Under the pieces are notes generated by a model. The model did no database searches and had not been told where the DNA came from. It worked only from the letters and a program-made list of their open reading frames with translations. From the NCBI GenBank assembly GCA_947253615.1, contig CAMYAA010000050.1, forward strand, positions 1 to 6,699: a stretch of DNA of 6,699 bases, written 5' to 3'. This DNA is from an uncultured Sutterellaceae bacterium (GTDB lineage: Bacteria; Pseudomonadota; Gammaproteobacteria; Burkholderiales; Burkholderiaceae_F). This document shows positions 1 through 6,008 of this stretch, in pieces (the stretch's first letter is position 1; every line of letters begins with the position of its first letter). The translations under genes and the position numbers were made by a program.

Positions 1-49
1 ACGAGATCTAGTACGGTCTCGTGGGCTCGGAGATGTGTATAAGAGACAG
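1..49 (+). other. Untrimmed Illumina Nextera (Tn5) i7 adapter, not genomic
   Basis: Bases 1-7 match the 3' end of the Illumina P7 primer. Bases 8-15 (CTAGTACG) sit in the i7 index slot and match what I recall as index N702. Bases 16-49 match the 34-base Nextera read-2 transposase adapter, ending with the 19-base Tn5 mosaic end at 31-49 (AGATGTGTATAAGAGACAG). This is library-preparation sequence carried into the assembly at a contig end. The open reading frame of the following gene begins to make sense directly after base 49. It should be trimmed and not read as a transposon. Confidence 0.97.
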
Positions 50-383
50 CCACATTCTCAGCATTAACAAAGGCTGTGACGGCCGTCACCTCGCAATCAG
101 GGTTAATTAACGCAATGCGCTCTTTCATCGCATCGACTTTGTTTTTGTCATAGTTCCCGTCGAGCGCATGGAGCTGACGATTCGTATTGGAAACCGCAAC
201 GGTATCCCCGTCAATCAGGGTCAAACGTCCAACCCCGGTGCGCGCCAACGCTTCAACAGCCCAGCTGCCCACGCCGCCCATGCCGACAACGACAACATGC
301 GCATCTCGCAAGGCTTGAGCGCCTTGTTCCCCATAGAGTCGACCAATCCCTCCTAAACGACGAGGATCTGTGGTTCGTGCCAT
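50..383 (-). CDS. tcdA: tRNA threonylcarbamoyladenosine dehydratase TcdA (3' end missing)
   Basis: TcdA (CsdL/YgdL) is a cytosolic, ATP-dependent E1-like enzyme that cyclises t6A at position 37 of ANN-decoding tRNAs to ct6A. The 111 visible residues are the N-terminal part of a ThiF/MoeB/UBA1-type adenylating domain. They show GGIGRLYGEQGAQALRDAHV (11-30), the glycine-rich nucleotide loop GMGGVGSW (34-41), EALARTGVGRLTLID (44-58) and NTNRQLHAL (66-74), then K80 and K82 and ERIALINPDCEV (88-99). This pattern follows E. coli TcdA closely and fits it better than ThiF or MoeB. The ATG at 383-381 is preceded by AAGGA (397-393, minus strand) with a 9-base spacer. A full-length family member has roughly 250-270 residues, so more than half is missing. 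The break coincides with the adapter and is an assembly edge, not a mutation. It is transcribed divergently from the stress-protein gene. Confidence 0.93.
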
Positions 384-427
384 TTGTTCTTATCCTTGAA
401 AAAAAATCCACGTAATACTTGGGGCGC

Positions 428-465
428 ATCACAATTTGCACAAAACGCCGCCAAAGGATCACAAT
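428..465. repeat. Direct repeat ATCACAAT, two copies 30 bp apart
   Basis: The octamer ATCACAAT occurs at 428-435 and 458-465, a start-to-start distance of 30 bp, close to three helical turns. It lies in the spacer between the divergent tcdA and usp genes. On the minus strand each copy reads ATTGTGAT, which contains the TGTGA half-site of CRP-family regulators, but neither copy has a good matching second half. It could be a regulator binding pair or chance. Confidence 0.3.
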
Positions 466-496
466 CTCGCTAAAATGAAAGTGAACCTATTTAATC

Positions 497-524
497 AGGT
501 TTCTTCCCGTTTGGGGAAAAACCT
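497..524. repeat. Near-perfect 12-bp inverted repeat upstream of usp
   Basis: Arm AGGTTTCTTCCC (497-508) can pair with GGGGAAAAACCT (513-524) at 11 of 12 positions around the loop GTTT, with one C/A mismatch. Neither strand has a T-run after it, so it does not look like an intrinsic terminator. It lies just downstream of an AT-rich -10-like element (TTTAAT, 490-495). It is therefore either the start of the usp mRNA leader or an operator. Confidence 0.5.
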
Positions 525-536
525 AGCCAAAAAAAC

Positions 537-579
537 CGCTTACTCGCTCCAATGACTTATTCAGAATGAGTAGTAAGCG
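537..579 (+). promoter_or_regulatory. Predicted structured 5' leader of the usp gene
   Basis: An outer stem pairs CGCTTAC (537-543) with GTAAGCG (573-579). Inside it, ACTTATT (555-561) pairs with AATGAGT (565-571), including one G-T wobble, around the loop CAG. The structure ends about 20 bases before the GGAGG ribosome binding site at 599-603. It covers the upstream in-frame ATG at 566, which argues against that start. A role in translation control is inference only. Confidence 0.4.
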
Positions 580-607
580 ACTTATCCGACCCAGACCTGG
601 AGGCTTT

Positions 608-1507
608 ATGCGCATTCTCGTACCTATTGATGGCAACGAAATCAGTGAAAATGCGGTGGATTTTATTGCAAGTCGTACCACCCTTCTTGGCAGTAACCCA
701 GAGATTGAAATTCTTAATGTCCAATTGCCACTACCCACACGAGCTTGCCGCTTAGTAGGTCAGGACTCTCTTCAACGCTATTACGAAGATGAAGCGGAAA
801 AAGTGTTTCAGCCCGTGCGTGAAAAATTGGCCAAAGTCGATTTCCATGCGAACGAGGCCTTTTTAGTGGGGGATCCTTCGGACGCCATCACCGAAGAAGC
901 CCAAAAAATCAACGCCGACTTGATCGTCATGGGCTCGCGTGGCCAAAACACCTTGAAAGGACTCTTCTTTGGCTCCGTCTCCAATGGCGTGTTAGCCAAG
1001 AGCAAATGCCCGGTCATGATCTTGCGTGACAAGCCGACAAACGAAGGCGACGCGATGCGCGTCGGGATTGCGGTTGACGCCTCCAAGTACGGGAAAGCCG
1101 CCGTCAAATACGCCTTAAAGCACATCTCGCTTTTTGGTACGGGGGCTCAGTTCTACCTCATCAACGTCGTGAGCGACTACGCAGGCGCTGTGATGCCCGA
1201 TATGGCCGGGATGGCCCTCCCAGCGTTGAGCGAAGAAGAAGTGCTTGAACTCCAAAAAGAAGAGTTCGAAGAAGCCGTCGAACCCTTGCGCCCCTTGTTC
1301 GCCAAAGCCGCGATCAAACCCAAGGAAGTCTGCTTGGTGGGTAACGCCGGGGACGAAATCGCCGCCTTCGCGAAGAAAAAGAAATTAAACGTCGTCGTGA
1401 TGGGCTCCCACGGTTACGGTCGCTTTAAGGCCGCTATCATGGGCTCCACCGCCACGCGTATTGCCGCCCAAGGCAATGTGCCCTTATTGATTATTCGCCA
1501 AGCCTAA
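608..1507 (+). CDS. Tandem-domain universal stress protein (UspA family)
   Basis: This 299-residue protein holds two fused Usp domains, about 1-145 and 150-299. Each begins with the usual beta strand and aspartate (RILVPIDG at 2-9, RVGIAVDAS at 151-159). Each also carries an intact ATP-binding signature G-2x-G-9x-G-S: 109-123 (GSRG...GS) and 266-280 (GSHG...GS). Both halves are therefore expected to bind nucleotide, which places the protein with the ATP-binding Usp class. Such cytosolic proteins help survival under starvation, oxidative or respiratory stress, though the exact job of this one cannot be told. The ATG at 608 is chosen because GGAGG (599-603) sits just upstream and because the Usp fold starts at once. 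The in-frame ATG at 566 would add 14 residues unlike the family, with no clear ribosome site. The gene is monocistronic, with a structured leader and its own terminator. Confidence 0.93.
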   Translation: MRILVPIDGNEISENAVDFIASRTTLLGSNPEIEILNVQLPLPTRACRLVGQDSLQRYYEDEAEKVFQPVREKLAKVDFHANEAFLVGDPSDAITEEAQKINADLIVMGSRGQNTLKGLFFGSVSNGVLAKSKCPVMILRDKPTNEGDAMRVGIAVDASKYGKAAVKYALKHISLFGTGAQFYLINVVSDYAGAVMPDMAGMALPALSEEEVLELQKEEFEEAVEPLRPLFAKAAIKPKEVCLVGNAGDEIAAFAKKKKLNVVVMGSHGYGRFKAAIMGSTATRIAAQGNVPLLIIRQA

Positions 1508-1537
1508 CTCCCCTTTTGGCTCAGTTTAGGCTAATAT

Positions 1538-1564
1538 AGGCGCCTCTCTTGAAGGCGCCTTTTT
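1538..1564 (+). terminator. Rho-independent terminator of usp
   Basis: The arms AGGCGCCT (1538-1545) and AGGCGCCT (1553-1560), each self-complementary, form an 8-bp GC-rich stem with a 7-base loop. A run of five T ends at 1564. It lies 30 bases after the usp stop codon. A further weak pairing of AGCCTAA (1501-1507) with TTAGGCT (1526-1532) lies just before it. Confidence 0.9.
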
Positions 1565-1618
1565 GCATCCCTAAAAAAAAGATCATGCCCTGAGTGAACC
1601 GACAACAGGTTTAATGTC

Positions 1619-1624
1619 TATAAT
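1619..1624 (+). promoter_or_regulatory. Candidate -10 element for the LuxR-type regulator gene
   Basis: TATAAT here matches the sigma-70 -10 consensus exactly and would give an mRNA leader of about 100 bases. No good -35 element sits at 16-18 bp. The closest, CCGACA at 1599-1604, leaves only 14 bp, so the promoter may need an activator or may not be real. A second -10-like TATAAC lies at 1638-1643. Confidence 0.4.
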
Positions 1625-1651
1625 ACCCAAAATACGGTATAACGCATATAT

Positions 1652-1685
1652 GGGATGAATCCCGTCCTAAAGCGCCCTTATGGGC
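1652..1685 (+). repeat. Two short inverted repeats in the regulator leader
   Basis: GGGAT-GA-ATCCC (1652-1663) and GCCC-TTAT-GGGC (1674-1685) follow one another in the leader of the response regulator gene. The first could be a small dyad operator, because a 2-base loop is too tight for a good RNA hairpin. The second is a short RNA hairpin. Function is unknown. Confidence 0.25.
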
Positions 1686-1729
1686 AAATAGTGCTGATTA
1701 GTTGAAAAGAAAAATTCGGACAATAAAAA

Positions 1730-2416
1730 ATGAAAAACGCTCTTGATCGAAAGCAGCTCATTCGAGTTGTGATTGCCTCTGATAGTCAAAAAGAAGCTCA
1801 ACGCATGAGTAACCAACTCAATGTGCAACCGGATCTTTGTGTTGTCGGGACGGCGAACTCGGAAGCGATCTTGATGGAGTTATTTCAAACCAAAGACGTC
1901 GATGTGCTGATTTCGGACGTCACGCTCAATCATTGCGACGCTTTCCCTTTATTGGCGACGCTCTCGCACCGTCACCCCAATCTCAATATCATTTGCTACA
2001 CCTTAGTGGCCGATGAAGCCCACGTTATCCGTGCGGTGAACTCTGGGGTGTTGGGCTACATTCTTCGTTCCTCCAATGAGGACTTGGCCAATTCCGTGCG
2101 TCTCGTGCACGGGGGTGGTTCGCCCGTCTCGCCGATCGTGGCTCGTTTTGTGATTCGTGCCCTTCATTCCATGGCCAAAGAACCCGTTCGTCAACAAGAA
2201 GCGAACTCGGAAGTGCAACGTTTATCCCGCCGCGAACTCGAAATTTTGAATTTGTTAGCCAAGGGCATTTCCTTCGTGGACATCGGGGATGTCCTCTCGA
2301 TTTCGCCCCATACCGTCACGGCCCACATCAAAAAGATTTATCGCAAATTGCAAGTACACTCCCGTGGGGAATGTGTGTATGAAGCGCGTTGCTTAGGGTT
2401 GTTGCCGCCGGTCTAG
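1730..2416 (+). CDS. NarL/FixJ-family response regulator with LuxR-type HTH, atypical receiver
   Basis: This 228-residue transcription factor has a receiver domain (about 10-130), a linker and a LuxR/GerE helix-turn-helix domain (about 164-226). The HTH shows LSRRELEILNLLAKG (165-179), DIGDVLSISPHTVTAHIKKI (184-203) and YRKLQVHSR (204-212), all typical. In the receiver, the phospho-acceptor aspartate is present at D63 (LISDVTL) and the switch threonine is probably T91. The usual acidic pair near the N terminus is Ser-Asp (S17-D18), and the conserved lysine is replaced by R113 (GYILRSS). It may be phosphorylated poorly or act without phosphorylation. No histidine kinase gene lies beside it, so it is an orphan here and its targets cannot be named. 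The Shine-Dalgarno sequence is weak (CGGA at 1717-1720). The domain layout and length support the start at 1730. Confidence 0.9.
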   Translation: MKNALDRKQLIRVVIASDSQKEAQRMSNQLNVQPDLCVVGTANSEAILMELFQTKDVDVLISDVTLNHCDAFPLLATLSHRHPNLNIICYTLVADEAHVIRAVNSGVLGYILRSSNEDLANSVRLVHGGGSPVSPIVARFVIRALHSMAKEPVRQQEANSEVQRLSRRELEILNLLAKGISFVDIGDVLSISPHTVTAHIKKIYRKLQVHSRGECVYEARCLGLLPPV

Positions 2417-2432
2417 GCCTCCCTTTCAAAGT

Positions 2433-2475
2433 AAAAAAAACTCGAAGCGCATTTCGTATCGACTTCGAGGTTTTT
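2433..2475. terminator. Bidirectional terminator between the regulator gene and moaC
   Basis: CTCGAAG (2441-2447) pairs with CTTCGAG (2463-2469). Eight A residues lie on the left (2433-2440) and five T residues on the right (2471-2475), so each strand reads a stem followed by a U-run. It sits between the stop codons of two convergent genes and probably serves both. Confidence 0.85.
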
Positions 2476-2498
2476 GTTTATGGGGCAAAGGGTACGCC

Positions 2499-2990
2499 CT
2501 ACTTGGCTTTTAGCGACTCATTGATCCAATGACCTGACTTGCCACCGAGCTTTTCCACGAGCTGAATATCGGTCATCACCATAAAGCGATCCACCGCCTT
2601 ACACATATCGTAAATCGTCAACAGCCCCACTTGAACTGCGGTCAATGCTTCCATTTCAACCCCGGTCTGCCCCGCGCACTGCGCCTGAGCCTGACAGGTA
2701 ATGGAACTCGTGGCCTCATCGAGCGTAAAGTCCACACGCACACGCGTTAACGCAATCGGGTGACACAGAGGAATCAAGTCCGAGGTACGCTTACTCGCCA
2801 TAATCGCCGCAATGCGAGCAATCCCGATCACGTCCCCTTTTTTGGCCGTCCCCGACTTCACTAACGCAAAGGTCGACGGTTGCATCGTAATTTTGCCCGT
2901 CGCGACAGCGACGCGTTGCGTCACAGCCTTCTCGCCGACGTCCACCATATGGGCTTCACCACTTTCGTTGAAGTGCGTTAATTCACTCAT
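2499..2990 (-). CDS. moaC: Cyclic pyranopterin monophosphate synthase MoaC
   Basis: MoaC acts after the radical-SAM enzyme MoaA in molybdenum cofactor synthesis. It converts 3',8-cyclo-7,8-dihydro-GTP to cyclic pyranopterin monophosphate in the cytosol. At 163 residues it is about the length of the E. coli enzyme (161). The expected functional residues fall at E. coli positions: K51 (KKGD), H77 in LIPLCHPI (72-79), E112 and E114 in [10 protein letters not shown] (110-119), and D128 and K131 in YDMCKAVDR (127-135). The gene therefore looks intact. The ATG at 2990-2988 has AAGGA (3004-3000, minus strand) 9 bases upstream. No other moa or mog gene is in the window, so the rest of the pathway is encoded elsewhere. 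It is divergent from the bepA-like gene and convergent with the regulator gene. Confidence 0.97.
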   Translation of the reverse strand: MSELTHFNESGEAHMVDVGEKAVTQRVAVATGKITMQPSTFALVKSGTAKKGDVIGIARIAAIMASKRTSDLIPLCHPIALTRVRVDFTLDEATSSITCQAQAQCAGQTGVEMEALTAVQVGLLTIYDMCKAVDRFMVMTDIQLVEKLGGKSGHWINESLKAK

Positions 2991-3084
2991 GTTGTTCTAT
3001 CCTTGTTTATCGTTATCAACGCCATCCCTAACACCGCTGAAGTGCCTTGATACAAAATGCGTGCGTTCTTTCTCAGGAATGCCG

Positions 3085-3104
3085 TATAGTGAAACCATTA
3101 TAAC
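3085..3104. promoter_or_regulatory. Candidate divergent promoter elements between moaC and the M48 protease gene
   Basis: The 146-base divergent spacer holds -10-like TATAGT (3085-3090) and TATAAC (3099-3104) on the plus strand. An exact TATAAT lies on the minus strand (3102-3097), overlapping the second one. None has a convincing -35 at the right distance, so this marks the likely promoter zone and not defined start sites. Confidence 0.3.
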
Positions 3105-3136
3105 GAAGTGACCTTCTTCTCTTTTTGAGGATGCTG

Positions 3137-4669
3137 ATGACTTTACGTTCGCCTCGCCTGATAACCTTTGCCTTATTGAGCGCTTTTTTACTCGAGTTCC
3201 CGGTCCCCTCCATGGCCAGTCCCCTAGAGAGCACGGGCTCAGCCTATAAGCCCACGCCCCTGGACTTAAACTTACCGAGTTTAGGAACCGTCGCGGGGAG
3301 CGACTTGTCCCCCAACGATGAGTACGAGCTCGGGCAAGAAATCATGATGGAGGTGCGTAAAGACCCTCGTTATATGACCGATCCCGAAATCTCCGAGTAC
3401 CTCAATCACCTCGGCTTTAAACTCGTGAGTAACGCCCAGAGTTACACCTATCGCTTTTTCTTCTTTCCGATGCGCGAACCGAGCTTGAATGCCTTTGCTA
3501 TGCCAGGCGGTTTTATCGGCGTGAATACGGGGACCATCGTCAACGCACAAAACGAAAGTGAGCTCGCGGGGGTCATGGGCCACGAAATTGGCCACGTCTC
3601 TCAACGCCATATTGCGCGCATGATCGATCAACAACGCGCCAATCTGCCCATTACCATCGGCTCCATTCTCTTGGCGATTCTTGCCGCCCGCGCAGGGGGA
3701 AACTCCGGCGGTGACTTAGCGAGCGCCATTGCCCTCGGGGGCCAGGCCGCCCTCATTCAGCGCCAACTCAACTATTCCCAATCGGCCGAACGTGAGGCCG
3801 ATCGTGTCGGGTTACAAACCCTCTATAAGTCGGGATTTGCTCCCTCGGGCCTTCGAAACTTTTTCCGCCGTTTAGAAAATAACGACCGATTTACCCAAAT
3901 GGTCGCGCCAAGCTATTTATCCACGCACCCGCTCACCTCCGAGCGTATTGCGGACATGGATAATCGCTTACGCCAAATGCCCACGCGAATGGTCAGTAAT
4001 TCGCTCGCCTTTAAATTGATTCAATTTCGAGCCCAAGTCTTACAGGAAACAACCATCGCACAATGGGAACGTCTCAAATCGGCCTGGTTAGCGCGATACG
4101 ACAAAGCCGGAAACCAAGAAAAACCCATTATCGCGTACGGCCTCTCCGTGGTGAGTGCGTACTTAAATCAACCCCAAGAAGCGCTTCGTTGGGCTGAGCG
4201 ATCCATGAGCGCGGGCGCGAGTGACATCCTCACGCGTAACCTCACCCGAGCCCAATTTAGCTTGGCCAAAACCCGAGAAGCCCAAACCGCCGCGATCAAA
4301 GCGGCCCAAAAAGGCATGGAACGCTATCCGCTCTCGGTCATGATGGTCAACAACGTGCTCGATATGCTCTTCGCTACGGAACAATACAGTAAGGTCATCC
4401 AACTCACCCAACACAATGATGCGTTTGGGACGGATTCCCCCGAGTACCATCAGTGGCTCGCTCGAACTTACGAACGCCTCGGTAAACGCTCTCAACAATT
4501 CCTTCACACTGGGGTGCTTTTGGAAATGAAAGGCGAAAAAGAAGCCGCGGCCTATCAGTACGAAATGGCCCAACGCCAGGCCGATGCAGACTTTTACACG
4601 ATGAGTAACATCGATGCACGCTTGCGCGAAGTTCGCGCGAGTTTGAAAAACGAAAAATCAAAAAAATAA
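3137..4669 (+). CDS. bepA: Periplasmic M48 metalloprotease with TPR-like C-terminal half, BepA (YfgC)-like
   Basis: BepA-type proteases act in the periplasm in outer-membrane protein quality control, helping LptD assembly or degrading stalled substrates. The 510-residue product starts with a signal peptide: a basic start (RSPR), a hydrophobic stretch of about 16 residues, and a likely cleavage site after SMA (25-27). The zinc site is complete, with HEIGH at 149-153 and a third ligand, probably E218, in the ExxxD pattern EREAD (218-222). MPGGFIGVNTGTI (122-134) and STHPLTSERIADM (262-274) are family-typical. H264 in the latter matches the position of the E. coli BepA regulatory 'switch' histidine, by my alignment. 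Residues from about 290 on are helical repeats fitting the TPR region. E. coli BepA has 487 residues. The ATG at 3137 has GAGG 6 bases upstream. ATG at 3131 and TTG at 3125 are in frame but badly placed for it. Confidence 0.9.
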   Translation: MTLRSPRLITFALLSAFLLEFPVPSMASPLESTGSAYKPTPLDLNLPSLGTVAGSDLSPNDEYELGQEIMMEVRKDPRYMTDPEISEYLNHLGFKLVSNAQSYTYRFFFFPMREPSLNAFAMPGGFIGVNTGTIVNAQNESELAGVMGHEIGHVSQRHIARMIDQQRANLPITIGSILLAILAARAGGNSGGDLASAIALGGQAALIQRQLNYSQSAEREADRVGLQTLYKSGFAPSGLRNFFRRLENNDRFTQMVAPSYLSTHPLTSERIADMDNRLRQMPTRMVSNSLAFKLIQFRAQVLQETTIAQWERLKSAWLARYDKAGNQEKPIIAYGLSVVSAYLNQPQEALRWAERSMSAGASDILTRNLTRAQFSLAKTREAQTAAIKAAQKGMERYPLSVMMVNNVLDMLFATEQYSKVIQLTQHNDAFGTDSPEYHQWLARTYERLGKRSQQFLHTGVLLEMKGEKEAAAYQYEMAQRQADADFYTMSNIDARLREVRASLKNEKSKK

Positions 4670-4729
4670 AACTTCATGCCTTTGAAGTAGGCACAAAACT
4701 GTCACACGTGCGAAAATACAGCACACAAG

Positions 4730-4776
4730 AAGGCGCGTCTTGAAAAAGATCGTGCCTTTCTCCCTTTTGATTTTTA
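4730..4776 (+). terminator. Rho-independent terminator after the M48 protease gene
   Basis: AAGGCGCGTCTT (4730-4741) pairs with 4746-4758 around a GAAA tetraloop, with one G-T wobble and one bulged T (4750). A T-rich stretch follows to 4776. It lies about 60 bases past the stop codon and separates this gene from the reductase gene. Confidence 0.75.
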
Positions 4777-4813
4777 CCTTCAGACTCAAGGAATGGGCTC
4801 CGATTTGAGGCCC

Positions 4814-4837
4814 CTCGGTGTGAGCGTAAGCCCCGAG
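4814..4837 (+). repeat. Short inverted repeat in the reductase leader
   Basis: CTCGG (4814-4818) can pair with CCGAG (4833-4837), and an inner GC-GTAA-GC (4824-4831) can form a small GNRA-type loop. It lies in the untranslated spacer before the reductase gene. It may be a minor leader structure and no known riboswitch is recognised. Confidence 0.25.
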
Positions 4838-4843
4838 TGCTCC

Positions 4844-4871
4844 TTGACGCTGATAAAAGACGAAGTAATAA
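4844..4871 (+). promoter_or_regulatory. Weak candidate sigma-70 promoter of the reductase gene
   Basis: TTGACG (4844-4849) is five of six to the -35 consensus. It is followed at 16 bp by TAATAA (4866-4871), only a poor -10 match. If used, transcription would begin almost at the ATG (4877), giving a leaderless mRNA. That would fit the lack of a clear ribosome binding site, but the match is weak. Confidence 0.2.
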
Positions 4872-4876
4872 ACACC

Positions 4877-5959
4877 ATGGCGATTGAAGATTATCTGAAC
4901 ATTGCTCAACCGAGCACCGACATCATTGAAACCCAAGCGGTCATCGTTGGCGCTGGCCCCGTGGGTCTTTTCCAAGTCTTCGAACTCGGATTGTTAGATA
5001 TTAAAGCCCATGTCATCGACTCCTTACGTAACGTCGGTGGTCAATGCATGGAACTCTATCCCACCAAGCCGATCTACGACATTCCCGCCGTCCCGGTGTG
5101 CACTTCGTACGAATTAACGGAAAATCTTCTCAAGCAAATTCACCCGTTCAATCCCCAATTCCACTTGGGGCAGGAAGTCACGCGTGTTGAAAAACAAGAC
5201 GACGGGCGTTTTTATGTTGAAACGAGCAAAGGCACGCGCTTTTTAGCTAACGTGGTCATCGTGGCCGCAGGGGTCGGCTCCTTCCAGCCTCGTCCGTTAA
5301 AGGTCAAAGGCATCGACAAGTTCGAAGGCAAGCAACTCCATTACAGCTGCAAAGACCCCTCCATTTTCGAAGGGAAAAATGTCGTCATCTTAGGGGGTGG
5401 GGACTCCGCCCTTGACTGGACACTCAACCTCGTGGGTAAGGCCGAATCCGTCGTGTTAATTCACCGTCGTGATGGCTTCCGCGCCGCAACAGCGTCGGTC
5501 GATAAGATGAAGGCGCTCTGCGAAGATTGGCAAATGCAGTTTGAAGTCGGTCAAGTCACGGGCTTTACTGAAGAAAACGATCAACTCACCGAAGTGAGCG
5601 TCTCGGGGGCCGACGGGATCACCCGCCGTATCCCGCTTGATCATTTGTTAGTGTTCTTTGGGTTACAACCCAAATTAGGGCCGATCGAAAACTGGGGGCT
5701 CAACTTAGAACGTAAGCAAATCGTCGTTGACACGGCGCGCTTCGAATCGAGCATTCCTGGCCTCTTTGCCGTCGGGGACATCAATACGTACCCGGGCAAG
5801 AAAAAGCTCATTCTCTCGGGCTTCCATGAATGCGCGTTAGCCGCGTTCGCGGCCTCGGAATATGTCTATCCGGACAAGAAGACGTACTTACAGTACACGA
5901 CCACCTCGCCTAAACTCCATAAGGTCTTAGGGGTCGAAACGCCGAATTTCGACGAATAA
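4877..5959 (+). CDS. Ferredoxin/flavodoxin--NADP+ reductase, thioredoxin-reductase-like type
   Basis: This 360-residue flavoprotein should move electrons between NADPH and ferredoxin or flavodoxin in the cytosol, using FAD. The FAD-binding Rossmann motif is VIVGAGPVG (22-30), followed by GGQCMELYP (54-62). The NADPH-binding motif is [11 protein letters not shown] (171-181), and HRRD (196-199) fits NADPH phosphate binding. The C-terminal FAD motif is [12 protein letters not shown] (296-307). The CxxC of true thioredoxin reductases is absent: where it should lie, the sequence reads SCKDP (157-161). The tail [17 protein letters not shown] (337-353) is typical of proteobacterial type-2 ferredoxin reductases. 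The ATG at 4877 is chosen because the fold begins soon after it. An in-frame ATG at 4793 would add 28 residues unlike the family, and its AAGGA abuts the codon. No strong Shine-Dalgarno precedes 4877. The gene appears monocistronic. Confidence 0.93.
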   Translation: MAIEDYLNIAQPSTDIIETQAVIVGAGPVGLFQVFELGLLDIKAHVIDSLRNVGGQCMELYPTKPIYDIPAVPVCTSYELTENLLKQIHPFNPQFHLGQEVTRVEKQDDGRFYVETSKGTRFLANVVIVAAGVGSFQPRPLKVKGIDKFEGKQLHYSCKDPSIFEGKNVVILGGGDSALDWTLNLVGKAESVVLIHRRDGFRAATASVDKMKALCEDWQMQFEVGQVTGFTEENDQLTEVSVSGADGITRRIPLDHLLVFFGLQPKLGPIENWGLNLERKQIVVDTARFESSIPGLFAVGDINTYPGKKKLILSGFHECALAAFAASEYVYPDKKTYLQYTTTSPKLHKVLGVETPNFDE

Positions 5960-5974
5960 GCTCGACATTAAGCC

Positions 5975-6004
5975 AAAAGGGATGCCTGTGCATCCCTTTT
6001 TTTT
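5975..6004 (+). terminator. Rho-independent terminator after the reductase gene
   Basis: AAAAGGGATGC (5975-5985) pairs perfectly with GCATCCCTTTT (5990-6000) around the loop CTGT, and the T-run extends to 6004 (eight T). On the minus strand the stem ends with four T, so it may also help end transcription of the convergent glycosyltransferase gene, whose stop codon is at 6009-6011. Confidence 0.93.
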
Positions 6005-6008
6005 GCCC

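Noticed and set aside
31..49. Tn5 mosaic end as a natural transposon end
   Set aside because: It is embedded in the full Illumina adapter with index and P7 primer sequence, so it is library-derived.
50..383. tcdA as a broken pseudogene
   Set aside because: The frame is intact from the ATG to the adapter junction. The loss of the 3' part is an assembly edge.
497..524. Inverted repeat as an intrinsic terminator
   Set aside because: No T-run follows it on either strand, and it lies between divergent genes where no transcript needs to end.
566..607. Upstream ATG start for the universal stress protein
   Set aside because: It lacks a good ribosome site, lies inside a predicted hairpin and adds residues not seen in Usp proteins. 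The ATG at 608 has GGAGG upstream.
2812..3111. Plus-strand open frame of 99 codons
   Set aside because: It is antisense to the strongly supported moaC gene and has no recognisable protein features.
3125..3136. TTG (3125) or ATG (3131) start for the M48 protease
   Set aside because: The GAGG at 3127-3130 overlaps or abuts these codons but is correctly spaced for the ATG at 3137.
4671..4693. Small inverted repeats just after the protease stop codon as the terminator
   Set aside because: The ACTTCA/TGAAGT and TGCCT/AGGCA pairings are short and mutually exclusive, and no T-run follows. The hairpin at 4730-4758 fits better.
4793..4876. N-terminal extension of the reductase from the ATG at 4793
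   Set aside because: The added 28 residues do not resemble the family, and the AAGGA abuts the ATG with no spacer.
4877..5959. Thioredoxin reductase
   Set aside because: The catalytic CxxC is missing, with CKDP at that place, and the C-terminal tail is that of TrxR-like ferredoxin reductases.
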